A DNA stretch of 64,000 nucleotides from Nocardia takedensis NBRC 100417 (GCF_000308695.1 NZ_BAGG01000002.1:62001-126000); one strand, 5' to 3'; shown: positions 38,188-49,717, numbered from the stretch's first letter. The notes: a model not told the origin generated them from the letters alone. A program made the numbers and translations.

Positions 38188-41100
38188 ATGGCTGACAACG
38201 AGGGCACGCCCGTACCGACCGACGATTCCGCCGACTCGGCGGGCGCCGCCGCGCCCGCCGAGCGGGCGACCGTGACTCCGGCCACCGATCTGACGGTGTC
38301 GGAGTTACGGGAGTGGTTGCGGCGCTGGGTCGCCGACGCGACGGGTCAGACGGTCGAGCAGATCACCGTCGACCGGCCGATGGAGGAATTCGGTCTGGCC
38401 TCGCGCGACGCCCTCGCCCTCGGTGGCGACATCGAGGAACTGACGGGCGTGGTGCTGACCGCGACCGTCGTCTACCAGCATCCGACGATCGCCTCGCTGG
38501 CCGAGCGGATCATCAACGGTGAACCGGACGCGCCGGAGGAAGCCGCCGATGAGGCCCTCTATACCGCCCTGACGGCGGACGAGGCCCACGACATCGCGAT
38601 CGTCGGTCTGTCCACCCGGCTACCCGGGGCCGGGAACACCCCGGAGTCGACCTGGGAGTTCCTCATCAATCGCGGTGACGCGATCCGGGATCTGCCCGAG
38701 GGCCGGTGGTCGGAGTTCCTGTCCGAACCCGCCGTCGCGGAGCGGGTCGCGGCCGGGCACACCAAGGGCGGCTACCTCGATCAAGAGGTGGTGAAGGGCT
38801 TCGACGCGGAGTTCTTCGCGATGTCCCCGATCGAGGTCGAGCGGGTCGATCCGCAGCAGCGCCTGATGATGGAGTTGGCGTGGGAGGCCCTGGAGCACGC
38901 GCGGATTCCGGCCAGTGAGCTCAAGGGCGAATCGGTCGGCGTGTTCATCGGCACCTCCACCAACGACTTCCAGTTGGTCGCCGCGCTCGGTCTGGGCGAA
39001 TCCGATCCGGACGCGCCCGCCTCGGCCGACGCCTACGCGCTGACCGGCGGGTCCTCGGGCGTCATCTCGAACCGGATCTCCTACTTCTACGACTTCCGCG
39101 GCCCGTCGGTGGCCGTCGACACGGCGTGCTCCTCCACGATGGTCGCGGTGCACCAGGCGGTGCGCGCGCTGCGTTCGGGCGAGGCCGAACTGGCCTTGGC
39201 GGGCGGCGTGAACATGCTGCTCGCCCCGGTGATCACGCTCGGGTTCGACTCCATCGGCGCGCTCGCCGAGAACGGTCGCATCAAGGCGTTCTCCTCCGAC
39301 GCGGACGGCATCGCCCGCTCCGAGGGCGCGGGTCTGATCGTGCTGAAGCGGTTGGTCGACGCCGAACGTGACGGCGACCGCATCATGGGCGTGATCAAGG
39401 GCTCGGCGGTCAACAGCGACGGCCGGTCCAACGGCTTGGTCGCGCCGAATCCGGAAGCGCAGGTCGACGTGCTGCGCCGCGCCTACCGCGACGCCGGGAT
39501 CAACCCGTCGACGGTGGACTACATCGAGGCGCACGGCACCGGAACCCTGCTGGGCGATCCGATCGAGGCCGACGCGCTGGGCCGGGTCGTCGGCCGGGGC
39601 CGCGACGCCGACAAGCCCGCGCTGCTCGGTTCCGCGAAGACCAACTTCGGTCACATCGAATCGGGTGCGGGCGCGGCGAGCCTGGCCAAGATCCTGATGG
39701 CCTTCCAGCACAACGTGCTGCCCCCGTCGATCAACTACGCCGGGCCGAACCCGTTCATCCAGTGGGATCAGGCGCATCTGAAGGTCGTGGACGAGCCGAC
39801 GGAGTTCCCCCGCTACAGCGGTGTGGCGACGGTCGGCGTCTCCGGCTTCGGCTTCGGCGGCACCAACGCCCACCTGGTCATCCAGGAGTACGTGCCGCCC
39901 GCCGAGCGCGCGGCGGCCGACGCGGACGCCGAGGACGCGGACGCCGAACCGCAGGTCGTCGCGGAGCCGGAGTGGTCGACCGACCGCGCGGAGCCGCTGC
40001 CGGTGGTGCTGGCCGTGTCGGCCTACCTGCCCTCGCGCCGCCGCCGGGCCGCGGCGGAACTGGCCGATTGGCTCGAATCCGACGCGGGCCGCGAGGTGCC
40101 GTTGGCGGATGTGGCGCGGTCGCTGGCCAAGCGCAGCCATTGGCGGTCGCGCGGTGTGGTGGTCGCGGCTACCCACGACGAGGCGGTCGCCGGTCTCCGC
40201 AATATCGCGGCGGGCAAGCCCGGTACGGGCGTGTTCACCGCCGACGCGCCCGCCGCGCAGGCCCCGATCTGGGTGCTGTCCGGGTTCGGCGCCCAGCATC
40301 GGAAGATGGGCAAGCAGCTCTACGAGGAGAATTCGGTCTTCCGCCGGGCCGTCGACGAGGTCGATGAACTGGTGCAGGACGAGGCCGGGTATTCGATCCG
40401 GGAGATGATCCTGGACGACGGCCAGGACTACGACGTGGGCACTTCCCAGGTCGGCATCTTCACCATTCAGATCGGTCTGGCGGCGGTGCTTCGCGCGCAC
40501 GGCGCGAAGCCGGAAGCGGTGGTCGGCCATTCGATGGGCGAGGTCGCGGGCGCCTACATCAGCGGCGGCTTGAGTCTCGAGGACGCGGTGCGGGTCATCT
40601 GCGCGCGTTCGCGCCTGATGGGCGAGGGCGAGGCGATGGTCTCCGACGACGATGTGCGCAACATGGCGCTGGTCGAACTCGGCGTCGAGGATGTCGAGAA
40701 GCTGCTGCCGGATTACCCCGACGTGGAGATGGCCGTGTTCGCGGCCCCCACCAACACCGTCATCGGCGGCCCGCAGGATCAGGTGCAGGCGATCGTCGCC
40801 CAGGTCGAGGCGGCGGGCAAGTTCGCCCGCGTGCTCAAGACGCGCGGCGCGGGCCACACTTCCCAGATGGATCCGCTGCTGGGCGAGTTGGCGGCGGAGT
40901 TGGCGGGTATCGAGCCGTCGAAGCTGACCGCGGGCCTGTATTCGACGGTGCGCAAGGAGCAGTACTTCCGGCCCGGTTCGGACCCGTTGCACGACGAGGA
41001 CTACTGGGTCACCAACATGCGCCATTCGGTGTACTTCACCAACGCGGTGAAGATAGCCGTGGACGCGGGGCACACCACGTTCCTGGAGCTCGCGCCGAAT

Positions 41101-43485
41101 TCGGTGGCGTTGATGCAGGTGCTGGGCACCACGTTCGCGGCCGGCCTGCACGACGCGCAGTTGATCCCGACGCTCAAGCGCAAAGAGGACGAGTCCGCGG
41201 GCGTGATCTCCGCGTTGGCCCAGCTCTACGTGCACGGCCACCTGGTGGATCTGCCGTCGCTGCTGCCGGCGGGCGACTACGCCGACATCCCGCGGACCAC
41301 GTTCCTGCGCAAGGAGTTCTGGCCGAAGGTGCGCATCGCCGCCGGGTCCGGGGATTCCCGGGTCCCGGGCGCGCACGTCGCGCTGCCGGACGGCCGCCAC
41401 GTGTGGCAGGTCCGCGCGGGCGCGGTCACCGACGCGGCCGCGCTGGTGAAAGCCGCCGCGGCGCAGGTGCTCAGCGACGTCGCGGTGGGAGTCTCGGTGG
41501 CGCACGCCCCGATTCCGGTCACCGGCACGCTGACCACCACGCTCACCCCGCATCCCGGCGGCGCGTCGGTGCAGGTGCACGCGCGTGACGAACAGCGGTT
41601 CGCGCTGCTGTTCGACGCGGTGGTCACCTCGGGCGCTCCGCTGCCGGAATCGTTCGTGGCGCAACCGGTCACGGCGGCCCCGGTGGCGGCGGTGGAGACC
41701 GTCGAGGCCGATCTCGCGGACTTCGGCGATCGCTGGGATCCGAAGGGCTCGCAGACCCTCGAGGACCGGTTGGCGTTGATCGTCGCCGAATCGATGGGGT
41801 ACGCCGTCGAGGACCTGCCGATGGAGATCCCGCTGATGGAGCTGGGTCTGGATTCGCTGATGGCGATGCGCATCAAGAACCGGGTCGAGTACGAGTTCGA
41901 CATCCCGCAGTTGCAGATGCAGGCGGTGCGCGACGCCAATCTCAACGAGGTCGGCAAGGTGCTGCGCTATGCGATCGAGCATCGCGAGGAGGTGCAGGCC
42001 ATCGCCGAGCGGCAGGCCGCCGGTGAGGACATCGGCGCGGACGGCGGTTTCGTCGCCGCCGCGCGCGCCGCGCTGGAGGCGGGCGAGGACCCGGCCGCCG
42101 CGGCCAGGGCCGCCGCGGGCGAACCCGTGCGCCCGGTCCAGGACACCACGGTGCAGGCCGAGGCCGAGGCCATCGTGGTCGAGGCCGAGCAGCGGGCGGG
42201 CATCACCGGTGAGGTCCCGGGCACCGCCACCCCGCCGAAGGCCACGCCGGAGGAGACCGCGCGGGTCCGGGCCGAGCAGGCGCGGGTCGAGAAGGCGCTG
42301 GACGCCGAGGACACCACCGCGGCCGGCGCCGCGAAGGCCGTGGTCGCGGAGACGGGCCTGTTCGGCGGGGCGCAACCGGCGGCCGACACCGCGGGCGAGG
42401 ACGATGTGCCCCCGCGCGACGCCGCCGAACGTCTGACCTACGCCACCTGGGCGATCGTCACCGGCAAATCGGCCGGGGGCGTCTTCAACACCCTGCCGAT
42501 CCTCGAGGAAGAGGTCGCCGAGAAGCTCGCGGCCCGGTTGACCGAACGCGTCAACGCCGAGGTCACCCTGGACGACGTGCTGGACTGCGAGACCATCGAG
42601 CAGTTGGCCGAGATCGTGCGCAACCTCCAGGACAGCGGCGCCGACGTGGACGGCTTCGTGCGTCCGCTGCGGCCGCGAGTCGAGGGTTCCACGGCGGTAC
42701 CGGTGTTCGTGTTCCATCCGGCGGGCGGCAACACCCTGGTCTACGAACCGCTGCTCAAGCGTCTGCCCGCCGATACGCCGATGTACGGCGTGGAGCGGGC
42801 CGAGGGCGAGATCGAGGAGCGCGCGCGTCAGTACCTGCCGCAGTTGCGCAAGATCCAGGGCGACGGACCGTATGTGCTCTACGGCTGGTCGCTGGGCGCG
42901 GTGTTGGCGATGGCGGTGGCGCAGTTGCTGCGCGCCGAGGGCGCCGACGTGCGACTGCTGGGTCTGATCGACCTGGCGATCCCGGTCGAACCGGAGGACA
43001 ACAGCCCGGCCGAGCGGATCCGCCGGATCGAGCGTTACCAATCCTTCGCCCAGAAGACCTACGGCTTGCAGGGCGAATTGCCCCGCGAACAGCTCGAGGA
43101 ACTGGCGCTGGCCCCCGACGACGAGCAGTTCAAGATGATCGGCGACCTGGTCAAGTTCAGCGGCGCGAAGATCCCCGGCGGCGTGCTGGAACATCAGCGC
43201 ACCTCCTGGGTGGAGAGCCGCGCGCTGGGCCGCGTCACGCCCGCGCGCTACGACGGCGACGTGGTGCTCTACCTGGCCGATCGCTACCACGACGGTGCCA
43301 TCGAGTTGGAGCCGCGTTTCGCCGACCGACGCCCGAACGGCGGCTGGGACGAATATCTGACGAAGCTCGAAGTGATCCACATCCCGGGCGACCATCTCCA
43401 GATCGTGGACGAGCCGCGCATCGGCAAGATCGGCGCCGACCTCACCGCGAAACTCATTGCCATAGAGGCGAAGGGAGCCATGTGA
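38188..43485 (+). CDS. pks13: Mycolic acid condensing polyketide synthase Pks13
   Basis: 1765 residues (M. tuberculosis about 1733). Domain order and active residues: N-terminal carrier with Ser72 ([10 protein letters not shown]), ketosynthase with Cys314 (DTACSST) and His449 (EAHGTGT), acyltransferase with Ser782 (GHSMGE), second carrier with Ser1223 (LGLDSLM), an Ala/Glu-rich linker of about 130 residues, and thioesterase with Ser1568 (YGWSLGA). It performs the Claisen condensation of meroacyl (from FadD32) with carboxylated alpha-chain (from AccD4) to give the mycolic beta-keto ester. ATG 38188 has TTGAGGA upstream. The stop overlaps accD4 (ATGTGA). Confidence 0.98.
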   Translation: MADNEGTPVPTDDSADSAGAAAPAERATVTPATDLTVSELREWLRRWVADATGQTVEQITVDRPMEEFGLASRDALALGGDIEELTGVVLTATVVYQHPTIASLAERIINGEPDAPEEAADEALYTALTADEAHDIAIVGLSTRLPGAGNTPESTWEFLINRGDAIRDLPEGRWSEFLSEPAVAERVAAGHTKGGYLDQEVVKGFDAEFFAMSPIEVERVDPQQRLMMELAWEALEHARIPASELKGESVGVFIGTSTNDFQLVAALGLGESDPDAPASADAYALTGGSSGVISNRISYFYDFRGPSVAVDTACSSTMVAVHQAVRALRSGEAELALAGGVNMLLAPVITLGFDSIGALAENGRIKAFSSDADGIARSEGAGLIVLKRLVDAERDGDRIMGVIKGSAVNSDGRSNGLVAPNPEAQVDVLRRAYRDAGINPSTVDYIEAHGTGTLLGDPIEADALGRVVGRGRDADKPALLGSAKTNFGHIESGAGAASLAKILMAFQHNVLPPSINYAGPNPFIQWDQAHLKVVDEPTEFPRYSGVATVGVSGFGFGGTNAHLVIQEYVPPAERAAADADAEDADAEPQVVAEPEWSTDRAEPLPVVLAVSAYLPSRRRRAAAELADWLESDAGREVPLADVARSLAKRSHWRSRGVVVAATHDEAVAGLRNIAAGKPGTGVFTADAPAAQAPIWVLSGFGAQHRKMGKQLYEENSVFRRAVDEVDELVQDEAGYSIREMILDDGQDYDVGTSQVGIFTIQIGLAAVLRAHGAKPEAVVGHSMGEVAGAYISGGLSLEDAVRVICARSRLMGEGEAMVSDDDVRNMALVELGVEDVEKLLPDYPDVEMAVFAAPTNTVIGGPQDQVQAIVAQVEAAGKFARVLKTRGAGHTSQMDPLLGELAAELAGIEPSKLTAGLYSTVRKEQYFRPGSDPLHDEDYWVTNMRHSVYFTNAVKIAVDAGHTTFLELAPNSVALMQVLGTTFAAGLHDAQLIPTLKRKEDESAGVISALAQLYVHGHLVDLPSLLPAGDYADIPRTTFLRKEFWPKVRIAAGSGDSRVPGAHVALPDGRHVWQVRAGAVTDAAALVKAAAAQVLSDVAVGVSVAHAPIPVTGTLTTTLTPHPGGASVQVHARDEQRFALLFDAVVTSGAPLPESFVAQPVTAAPVAAVETVEADLADFGDRWDPKGSQTLEDRLALIVAESMGYAVEDLPMEIPLMELGLDSLMAMRIKNRVEYEFDIPQLQMQAVRDANLNEVGKVLRYAIEHREEVQAIAERQAAGEDIGADGGFVAAARAALEAGEDPAAAARAAAGEPVRPVQDTTVQAEAEAIVVEAEQRAGITGEVPGTATPPKATPEETARVRAEQARVEKALDAEDTTAAGAAKAVVAETGLFGGAQPAADTAGEDDVPPRDAAERLTYATWAIVTGKSAGGVFNTLPILEEEVAEKLAARLTERVNAEVTLDDVLDCETIEQLAEIVRNLQDSGADVDGFVRPLRPRVEGSTAVPVFVFHPAGGNTLVYEPLLKRLPADTPMYGVERAEGEIEERARQYLPQLRKIQGDGPYVLYGWSLGAVLAMAVAQLLRAEGADVRLLGLIDLAIPVEPEDNSPAERIRRIERYQSFAQKTYGLQGELPREQLEELALAPDDEQFKMIGDLVKFSGAKIPGGVLEHQRTSWVESRALGRVTPARYDGDVVLYLADRYHDGAIELEPRFADRRPNGGWDEYLTKLEVIHIPGDHLQIVDEPRIGKIGADLTAKLIAIEAKGAM

Positions 43486-45026
43486 GCACTACTGCCGAGA
43501 AACTCGCCGATCTCCGTAAGCGCCTCGAACTGGCGCAGGAACCGGCGGGTGAAGCGGGAGTGGCCAAGCGGGCGGCGAAAGGGATTCCCAGCGCCCGCGA
43601 CCGGATCAACATGCTGCTCGATCCGGGCACATTCGTGGAAATCGGCGCGCTGGTGCGCAAGCCGGGTGAATCCGGCGCTCTCTACGGTGACGGCGTGGTC
43701 ACCGGGCACGGCCAGGTGGACGGTAGGCCGGTCGCCGTGTTCTCCCACGACCAGACCGTCTACGGCGGTTCGGTCGGGGAGATGTTCGGCCGCAAGGTCG
43801 CCTACATCATGGAGTACGCGGCCAAGGTGGGCTGCCCGGTCGTCGGTATCAACGATTCCGGTGGCGCGCGCGTGCAGGAGGCCGTGACTTCGCTGGCCTG
43901 GTACGCCGAACTCGGGCGGCGGCAGGAACCGCTGTCGGGTCTGGTGCCGCAGATCTCGATGATTCTCGGAAAGTGCGCGGGCGGTGCGGTGTACGCGCCG
44001 ATCAACACCGACGTGGTGGTGGCGACCCGCGAGGCGTACATGTTCGTCACGGGGCCGAAGGTGATCCGCGAGGTCACCGGCGAGGACGTCAGCCTGGAGG
44101 AACTGGGCGGCGCGCAGAGCCAGGCCGAATACGGCAACATCCACCACGTCGCCGACGACGAGGCCGCCGCGTTCGAGTGGGTGCGTTCGTATCTGGGCTA
44201 TCTGCCGACCAGCTGCCAGGAATCGCCGCCGATCGTGAATCCCGGAATCGAACCGGAGATCACCGATTCGGATCGGGAACTGAATTCGCTGGTGCCCGAC
44301 GCCGACAACGCGGGCTACGACATGCACGACATCCTGTTGCGGATCTTCGACGACGGTGATTTCCACGAGGTCGGCGCGACCGCGGGCCGCAATATCCTCA
44401 CCGGATTCGCCCGCGTGGACGGGTCCAGCGTCGGCGTGGTCGCCAATCAGCCGATGGTCTACGCGGGTGCGTTGGACGCCCGCGCCTCGGACAAGGCCGC
44501 CCACTTCGTGCGTCTGTGCGACGCGTTCGAGATCCCGCTGATCTTCGTCGTGGACACGCCGGGCTTCCTGCCGGGCGTGGAACAGGAGAAGATCGGCGTC
44601 ATCAAGCGCGGCGGCCGGTTCCTGTTCTCCTTCGTGGAGGCGTCGGTCCCGAAGGTGACGGTGGTGATCCGCAAGTCCTACGGCGGCGGTTACGCCGTGA
44701 TGGGGTCCAAACAGTTGGGCGCGGACGTGAATCTGGCCTGGCCGACCGCCCGGATCGCGGTGATGGGCGCGGAGAGCGCGGTGAGTTTGATCGGCGGCAA
44801 GCAACTGGCCGCGGCCCCGGAGGAATCACGCGCGGCGATGCGTCAGCAGATGATCGACTTCTACAACGCCACCATGGCCACCCCGTGGGTGGCCGCCGAA
44901 CGCGGCTACATCGACGCCGTCATCGAACCGGCGAGCACCCGCCTGGAATTGCGCCGGGCCCTGCACCTGCTGCGCGACAAGAAGCTGGCGCGCAATCCGC
45001 GCAAACACCACCTGCTGCCGCTGTGA
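43482..45026 (+). CDS. accD4: Acyl-CoA carboxylase beta subunit AccD4
   Basis: 514 residues, the carboxyltransferase fold with two crotonase-like halves. Seen are [18 protein letters not shown], the [14 protein letters not shown] oxyanion segment, [13 protein letters not shown] and the second-half [14 protein letters not shown]. The protein combines with a biotinylated alpha subunit (AccA3 type) encoded elsewhere and carboxylates the alpha-chain acyl-CoA for Pks13. GTG 43482 overlaps the pks13 stop, indicating coupling. It ends the mycolate operon; a strong hairpin follows. Confidence 0.97.
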   Translation: MSTTAEKLADLRKRLELAQEPAGEAGVAKRAAKGIPSARDRINMLLDPGTFVEIGALVRKPGESGALYGDGVVTGHGQVDGRPVAVFSHDQTVYGGSVGEMFGRKVAYIMEYAAKVGCPVVGINDSGGARVQEAVTSLAWYAELGRRQEPLSGLVPQISMILGKCAGGAVYAPINTDVVVATREAYMFVTGPKVIREVTGEDVSLEELGGAQSQAEYGNIHHVADDEAAAFEWVRSYLGYLPTSCQESPPIVNPGIEPEITDSDRELNSLVPDADNAGYDMHDILLRIFDDGDFHEVGATAGRNILTGFARVDGSSVGVVANQPMVYAGALDARASDKAAHFVRLCDAFEIPLIFVVDTPGFLPGVEQEKIGVIKRGGRFLFSFVEASVPKVTVVIRKSYGGGYAVMGSKQLGADVNLAWPTARIAVMGAESAVSLIGGKQLAAAPEESRAAMRQQMIDFYNATMATPWVAAERGYIDAVIEPASTRLELRRALHLLRDKKLARNPRKHHLLPL

Positions 45027-45029
45027 CCG

Positions 45030-45057
45030 GGTCGGGCCGTCCGGGGACGGCCCGACC
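45030..45057. terminator. Bidirectional hairpin between accD4 and the cyclophilin gene
   Basis: A perfect 13-base stem GGTCGGGCCGTCC (45030-45042) pairs with GGACGGCCCGACC (45045-45057). It lies four bases after accD4 and twelve before the end of the convergent gene, so it can serve both. Confidence 0.75.
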
Positions 45058-45068
45058 GCGCGGAAAGA

Positions 45069-45566
45069 TCAAGCGATGGTGGCCGATTCGATGACGACGT
45101 CGTCCTGCGGCACGTCCTGGTGCATGCCCGCGGAACCGGTGGTCACGCCGACGATCTTGTCGACGACCTCGGTGCCCTCCACGACCTTGCCGAACACCGC
45201 GTAACCCCAGCCCGACGGGGTCGGGGCGGAGTGGTTGAGGAACTTGTTGTCCGCGACGTTGATGAAGAACTGCGCGGTGGCCGAATGCGGATCGTTGGTG
45301 CGGGCCATCGCGACGGTGTACTTGTCGTTGGTGAGGCCGTTGTTCGCCTCGTTCTGGATGGGGGCTTTGGTGCCCTTCTGGCGCAGGCCCGGCTCGAAAC
45401 CGCCGCCCTGGACCATGAAGCCGGGGATGACGCGGTGGAAGATGGTGCCGTTGTAGTGGCCGGAATTCACGTAGTCCACGAAGTTCTGCACCGAGTTCGG
45501 CGCTTTGGCCGCGTCGAGTTCGAGCACGATCGGTCCGAAGTTCGTCACGAGATTCACCTTGGTCAT
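45069..45566 (-). CDS. Peptidyl-prolyl cis-trans isomerase, cyclophilin type
   Basis: 165 residues from ATG 45566 (AAAGGT upstream). The cyclophilin signature is complete: [24 protein letters not shown], and [12 protein letters not shown]. It has no signal peptide, so it is a cytoplasmic folding catalyst of the PpiB type. A longer in-frame start at 45710 would add an unconserved tail and is rejected. It lies convergent to accD4 and divergent from the first emb gene. Confidence 0.95.
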   Translation of the reverse strand: MTKVNLVTNFGPIVLELDAAKAPNSVQNFVDYVNSGHYNGTIFHRVIPGFMVQGGGFEPGLRQKGTKAPIQNEANNGLTNDKYTVAMARTNDPHSATAQFFINVADNKFLNHSAPTPSGWGYAVFGKVVEGTEVVDKIVGVTTGSAGMHQDVPQDDVVIESATIA

Positions 45567-45750
45567 ACCCACACCTTTCCACGACGGTGGGCGAGGGTCA
45601 CCAATTCGGTCCCCGTTTCCGGGCGGTAGCCGGATGCGCGCCGCGGCGGGGCGCGGATTCTCGCCGCGATTTCCGGCGGGCGGATCGGGGTTTATTCGAT
45701 CGATCCACAATCCATCGGTTACACGTCAAGCTGTGGATCGAGCGGGAAGA

Positions 45751-45756
45751 TAGCAT
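45751..45756 (+). promoter_or_regulatory. Probable leaderless -10 box of the first emb gene
   Basis: TAGCAT ends eight bases before GTG 45765, which has no ribosome site. The layout matches leaderless transcription starting at the GTG. No clear -35 is visible. Confidence 0.45.
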
Positions 45757-45764
45757 GTCCAACC

Positions 45765-48700
45765 GTGCCAGACGCCGCAACAGCTGTTCTCACCAAACCC
45801 ACGCCCGCCCCGGCGGTCGCCGCGCGCGATTTCCGGACCGCGCGGATCATCGCGCTGGTCACGGGCCTGATAGGTGCGCTGCTGGCGCTGGCGACGCCGT
45901 TCCTGCCGGTCAACCAGACCGCCGCGGTGCTGAACTGGCCGCAGGGCGCCACGCTGAACAACGTGCAGGCGCCGCTGATGTCGCAGGTGCCGATCGACCT
46001 GCACGCCACCATTCCCTGTAGCGCGGTGCAGGCGTTGCCCGCGCAGGGCGGGATGTTGCTGGCCACCGCGCCGCCGCAGGGCGACCGGGCGGCGCTGGAG
46101 GCGCTGTTCGTGCGCGTCTCGGAGACGGCGGTGGACGTGGTCGACCGCAACGCCGTGGTCGCCTCCGCCGACCGCGCGGACATGGGGCGCTGCACGTCGA
46201 TCGTGATCGATTCCGACAGCGCCCGCACGCACGCCGAGTTCACCGGTCTCACCCGGACGGTGCAGCGGCCGGTCGAGGGATCGCCGGGCGTCAAGGAGTC
46301 GGTGGTGGTCCCGGTCGAGGGGCAGCTCAACGGCGACCTGCGGCCGCAGGTGGTCGGCGTGTTCTCCGATCTCGAGGGTGCGGCCCCCGCGGGGTTGGCG
46401 TTCGAGATGACGGTGGACACCCGCTTCACCTCCAAGCCGTCGGCGATCAAGGCGATCGCGATGATCGCGGCGGTGCTGTGCACGCTCATCGCGCTGGCGG
46501 CGCTGGCCCGCCTGGACGGCAGCGACGGCCGCGGCCACCGCCGTTTCCTGCCCGCGAACTGGCTCAAGCCGACCTGGGCGGACGGCGCGGTCATCGGCAC
46601 GCTGCTGGTGTGGCATTTCATCGGCGCGAACACCTCCGACGACGGCTACATCCTGTCGATGGTGCGGGTCGCGCCCGACGCCGGCTACATGGCCAACTAC
46701 TTCCGCTGGTACGGCGTGCCCGAAGCGCCGTTCGGCTGGTACTACTACGTCATCCAGGTGTTCTCGGAGATCTCCACCGCGAGTCCGTGGGTGCGTCTGC
46801 CCGCGCTGGCCTGCGCGATCCTGTGCTGGATGGTGATCAGCCGCGAGGTGGTGCCCCGCCTCGGGCGCGGCGTGCGCACCAGCAAAGTGGCGCTGTGGAC
46901 CGGCGGCCTGGTGTTCCTGGCGTTCTGGCTGCCCTTCGACAACGGTCTGCGTTCGGAGCCGATCGTCGCGCTGGGCGCGCTGCTGACCTGGGTCTCGATC
47001 GAGCGGGCCATCGCCACCGGACGGTTGCTGCCCGCCGCGATGGCGGTGCTGATCGCGGCGTTCACGCTGGCCGCCGCGCCCACCGGGTTGATGTGTGTGG
47101 CCGCGCTGCTGGCGGGCATCCGTCCGCTGGTGCGGATCGTGGTGCGCAGACACCGGCAGTTCGGCACGCTGCCGCTGTTGGCCCCGATCGCCGCGGCCGG
47201 GTTGCTGGTGTTGACGGTGGTCTACAGCGACCAGACCTTCGCGGGCATCCAGGAGGCCAACCGGGTCCGGCAGGCCGCGGGCCCGAACCTGGCCTGGTAC
47301 GAGGACTACCTGCGCTACTACTACCTGTTCGTGGAGACGGTCGACGGTTCGCTCTCGCGCCGCTTCGCGTTCCTGGTGATGCTGCTGTGCCTGTTCACCA
47401 CCATGTTGGTGCTGCTGCGGCGCAGGCAGGTGCCCGGAATCGCGGGCGGTCCGACGTGGCGGCTGATGGGCGTGGTCTTCGGAACGATCTTCTTCATGAT
47501 GTTCAACCCGACCAAGTGGACCCACCACTTCGGCGCGTACGCGGGCATCGCCGGTTCGCTGGCGGCGGTGACGGCGGTGGCGGTGTCGGCCTCGGCGTTG
47601 CGCGCGCGCAAGAACCGGGCCATCTTCCTGGCCGGGTTGCTGTTCGTGCTCGCGCTGGCCTTCTCCGGCATCAACGGCTACTGGTACGTGTCGAGTTTCG
47701 GCGTGCCGTGGTTCGACAAGCGCATCTCGCTGCACGGCTACCAGTCCAATTCGGTGATGTTGATCCTGTTCGGCGCGTCGCTGGCGCTGGTCGGCTGGTT
47801 CACGCTGCGTGAGCAGTACGTGGGGCCGGAGGCGTCGCCGCGGTCGGCGCGCGGTCGGCGCATCCGGCGTTTCGCCGCGATCCCGCTGACGGTGGTCGCC
47901 GCGTTGATGGTGGTGCTCGAGGTGCTGTCGCTGGCCAAGGGCGCCTACTCGCAGTACCCGGCCTATTCGCTGGGGCGCTCGAATTTCGACGCGCTCGGCG
48001 GCAACTCCTGCGGTCTGGCCAACGACGTCCTGGTCGAGGAGAACCCGAACGGCGGTCGGTTGCAGCCGATCCTCGATCCGGCCGCGCCGCCGGACACCGA
48101 TCCGCTGGCCGGGGTGGGGTCCTTCGGCTTCGACGCCAACGGCGTCCCCGACGACCTGTCGGCCGACAGCGTCGAGGTCAAGCCCGGTACGGGTAACACC
48201 TCCACCCAGTCGGTCGGCGCGGCCTTCGCCGAGGGCGAGAGCGCGGGCACCGGCGGCGGTCAGGGCGCGCAGGGCGTCAACGGGAGCACCGTGGCGCTGC
48301 CGTTCGGCCTGAACCCGGCGACGACGCCCGTGATGGGCAGCTACCAGGAAGGCGTGCAGCAGCCCGCCGAACTGACCTCGAGTTGGTACGCGCTCGCGCC
48401 GCGCTCGGCGGACAAGCCGCTGGTGGTCATCTCGGCGGCGGGCCGCATCATGTCCTTCGACGACACCGGGTCGATGAAGTACGGCCAGGAACTGATGGTC
48501 GAGTACGGCAAGCGTCAGGCCGACGGCAGCGTCGCGACCCTCGGCTCCTACCGGCCGCGCGATATCGGCCCGTTCCCGTCGTGGCGCAACCTGCGGGTGC
48601 CGCTGGACGAGATCGCTCCCGATGCCGACGCGGTGCGCATCGTCGCGGCCGACCGAATCCTGATCGGTGACCAATGGCTGGCTTTCACCCCGCCGCGGAT

Positions 48701-49094
48701 GCCGACGTTGGAGTCGCTGAACAGCTACCTCGGCTCGGATCAGCCGGTCCTGTTGGACTGGGCGGTGGGCTTGCAGTTCCCGTGCCAGCGCCCGTTCGGC
48801 CACGTCAACGGTGTCGCGGAGATGCCGGGCTACCGTATCCTGCCGGACCGTCCGCTCGCGATCAGCTCGACCAACACCTGGCAGGCCCAGGAGTTCGGCG
48901 GCCCGCTGGGCTTCACCCAGATGCTGGCCAAGTCGACCACCATCCCGACCTACATGAAGAACGACTGGGCGCGGGACTGGGGTTCGCTCGAGCGCTACGA
49001 CCGCTACGACCGCAGCGCCACTCCGGCGAAGCTGGATACGGCCACCACCTCCCGCCTGGGCACGTGGTCGCCGGGCGAGATGCGTCTGCCCTGA
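45765..49094 (+). CDS. Emb-family arabinosyltransferase, first copy
   Basis: 1109 residues, the length of EmbA/B/C proteins. An N-terminal helix and extracellular beta domain are followed by about 14 more helices with the GT-C motif in NTSDDGYILSM. Met299 aligns with the ethambutol-resistance residue Met306 of M. tuberculosis EmbB. A C-terminal carbohydrate-binding region (about residues 730-1100) ends with QFPCQRPFGHVNG and WARDWGSLERYD. It polymerises arabinan with decaprenyl-phosphoryl-arabinose outside the membrane. I cannot say which of EmbA, B or C it is orthologous to. It is transcribed alone, away from the other arabinan genes. Confidence 0.93.
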   Translation: MPDAATAVLTKPTPAPAVAARDFRTARIIALVTGLIGALLALATPFLPVNQTAAVLNWPQGATLNNVQAPLMSQVPIDLHATIPCSAVQALPAQGGMLLATAPPQGDRAALEALFVRVSETAVDVVDRNAVVASADRADMGRCTSIVIDSDSARTHAEFTGLTRTVQRPVEGSPGVKESVVVPVEGQLNGDLRPQVVGVFSDLEGAAPAGLAFEMTVDTRFTSKPSAIKAIAMIAAVLCTLIALAALARLDGSDGRGHRRFLPANWLKPTWADGAVIGTLLVWHFIGANTSDDGYILSMVRVAPDAGYMANYFRWYGVPEAPFGWYYYVIQVFSEISTASPWVRLPALACAILCWMVISREVVPRLGRGVRTSKVALWTGGLVFLAFWLPFDNGLRSEPIVALGALLTWVSIERAIATGRLLPAAMAVLIAAFTLAAAPTGLMCVAALLAGIRPLVRIVVRRHRQFGTLPLLAPIAAAGLLVLTVVYSDQTFAGIQEANRVRQAAGPNLAWYEDYLRYYYLFVETVDGSLSRRFAFLVMLLCLFTTMLVLLRRRQVPGIAGGPTWRLMGVVFGTIFFMMFNPTKWTHHFGAYAGIAGSLAAVTAVAVSASALRARKNRAIFLAGLLFVLALAFSGINGYWYVSSFGVPWFDKRISLHGYQSNSVMLILFGASLALVGWFTLREQYVGPEASPRSARGRRIRRFAAIPLTVVAALMVVLEVLSLAKGAYSQYPAYSLGRSNFDALGGNSCGLANDVLVEENPNGGRLQPILDPAAPPDTDPLAGVGSFGFDANGVPDDLSADSVEVKPGTGNTSTQSVGAAFAEGESAGTGGGQGAQGVNGSTVALPFGLNPATTPVMGSYQEGVQQPAELTSSWYALAPRSADKPLVVISAAGRIMSFDDTGSMKYGQELMVEYGKRQADGSVATLGSYRPRDIGPFPSWRNLRVPLDEIAPDADAVRIVAADRILIGDQWLAFTPPRMPTLESLNSYLGSDQPVLLDWAVGLQFPCQRPFGHVNGVAEMPGYRILPDRPLAISSTNTWQAQEFGGPLGFTQMLAKSTTIPTYMKNDWARDWGSLERYDRYDRSATPAKLDTATTSRLGTWSPGEMRLP

Positions 49095-49098
49095 GCGT

Positions 49099-49136
49099 CG
49101 ACGAAGCCCGCCGGGTGGTTCCGGCGGGCTTCGTCG
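49099..49136. terminator. Perfect 16-base hairpin after the first emb gene
   Basis: CGACGAAGCCCGCCGG (49099-49114) pairs perfectly with 49121-49136 across a six-base loop. It starts four bases after the stop codon. There is no U-run. Confidence 0.75.
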
Positions 49137-49172
49137 TCGTCGGGGTCGGACGAGTCGGGGTCGGAAACGGAG

Positions 49173-49205
49173 CGAGGCCGTGACGTCGGTGACGTCACGG
49201 CCTCG
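49173..49205. terminator. Second perfect hairpin between convergent genes
   Basis: CGAGGCCGTGACGTC (49173-49187) pairs perfectly with 49191-49205 around a three-base loop. It probably terminates the minus-strand small gene that ends at 49252, and may back up the first hairpin. Confidence 0.65.
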
Positions 49206-49251
49206 TGAATGTCGTTGTCGGGCTGGTGGAACGGGGGATCGCCGCGGCGAG

Positions 49252-49410
49252 TTATACCTTCATGCGCCTGCCGAGTTCGCGGCGCAACACCTCCTGGGAG
49301 GGCAGGCGTCCGAGCACCCGTAATACGGCGGGACGTAACTCGCGCTTCTCGTCGTCCGTGAGCAGGTCGACGAGATCGCGCAGATCCATGTCATCGAAGG
49401 CTGCTGTCAT
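49252..49410 (-). CDS. Small protein of 52 residues, unknown
   Basis: ATG 49410 to TAA 49252 on the minus strand encodes a charged, helical peptide beginning MTAAFDDMDLRDLVDLLTDD and ending in GRRMKV. Its codon use and acid/base pattern (amphipathic helices, LRDLVDLLTDDEKRELRP) look like a genuine protein, not chance. The upstream GTGGGT is a weak ribosome site. It lies between two terminator-like hairpins and an AT-rich intergenic stretch, so it is likely a unit of its own. I do not recognise a family; comparison with other Nocardia genomes would show whether it is conserved. Confidence 0.55.
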   Translation of the reverse strand: MTAAFDDMDLRDLVDLLTDDEKRELRPAVLRVLGRLPSQEVLRRELGRRMKV

Positions 49411-49717
49411 ACCCACAACGATACGTTCCCAAACTGTGTTGAGCCTGGCAATACGATCATCGGTTACTGAGGCGTCACTCCGCCGAAACCGGCGCTGTAT
49501 CAGGAGGTTTCACCGGTTACCGGCGAGTGGGCGGGCGGGCTCAGCATTCCGGTCGGTATGTGGCGAGTTTCACAGAATTCAGCATTCCTGAATTATGATG
49601 CATCATGTCCGAATCGACCGAGTTCGCCGCCTCGGTCGACGTCGAATCAGCGGTAATCCGCCGTGCCGGCAACCTTCCCGTGTCTGTCCGGGACGATCGC
49701 GGGCACGGCGGCGCCAC
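49411..49717. other. Gene-free AT-richer stretch between the small gene and the second emb
   Basis: 307 bases lie between the start of the small minus-strand gene and the stop of the second emb. They contain the palindrome pair at 49576-49606 and presumably the small gene's promoter. A plus-strand frame starting at ATG 49605 looks coding only for about 35 residues before running antisense into emb, so I treat it as unproven. Confidence 0.45.
49576..49606. promoter_or_regulatory. Adjacent AT-rich palindromes
   Basis: AATTCAG (49576-49582) pairs with CTGAATT (49588-49594), and ATGATGCATCAT (49595-49606) is itself a perfect palindrome directly adjoining. This is the most AT-rich spot in the window and stands out against the surrounding 70 percent GC. 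Operator or protein-binding function is inferred. Confidence 0.5.

Noticed and set aside
38620..43395. Very long open frame antisense to pks13
   Set aside because: It is the complement frame of a high-GC gene. Its product is low-complexity, rich in Arg, Gly, Val and His, and pks13 domains account for the region.
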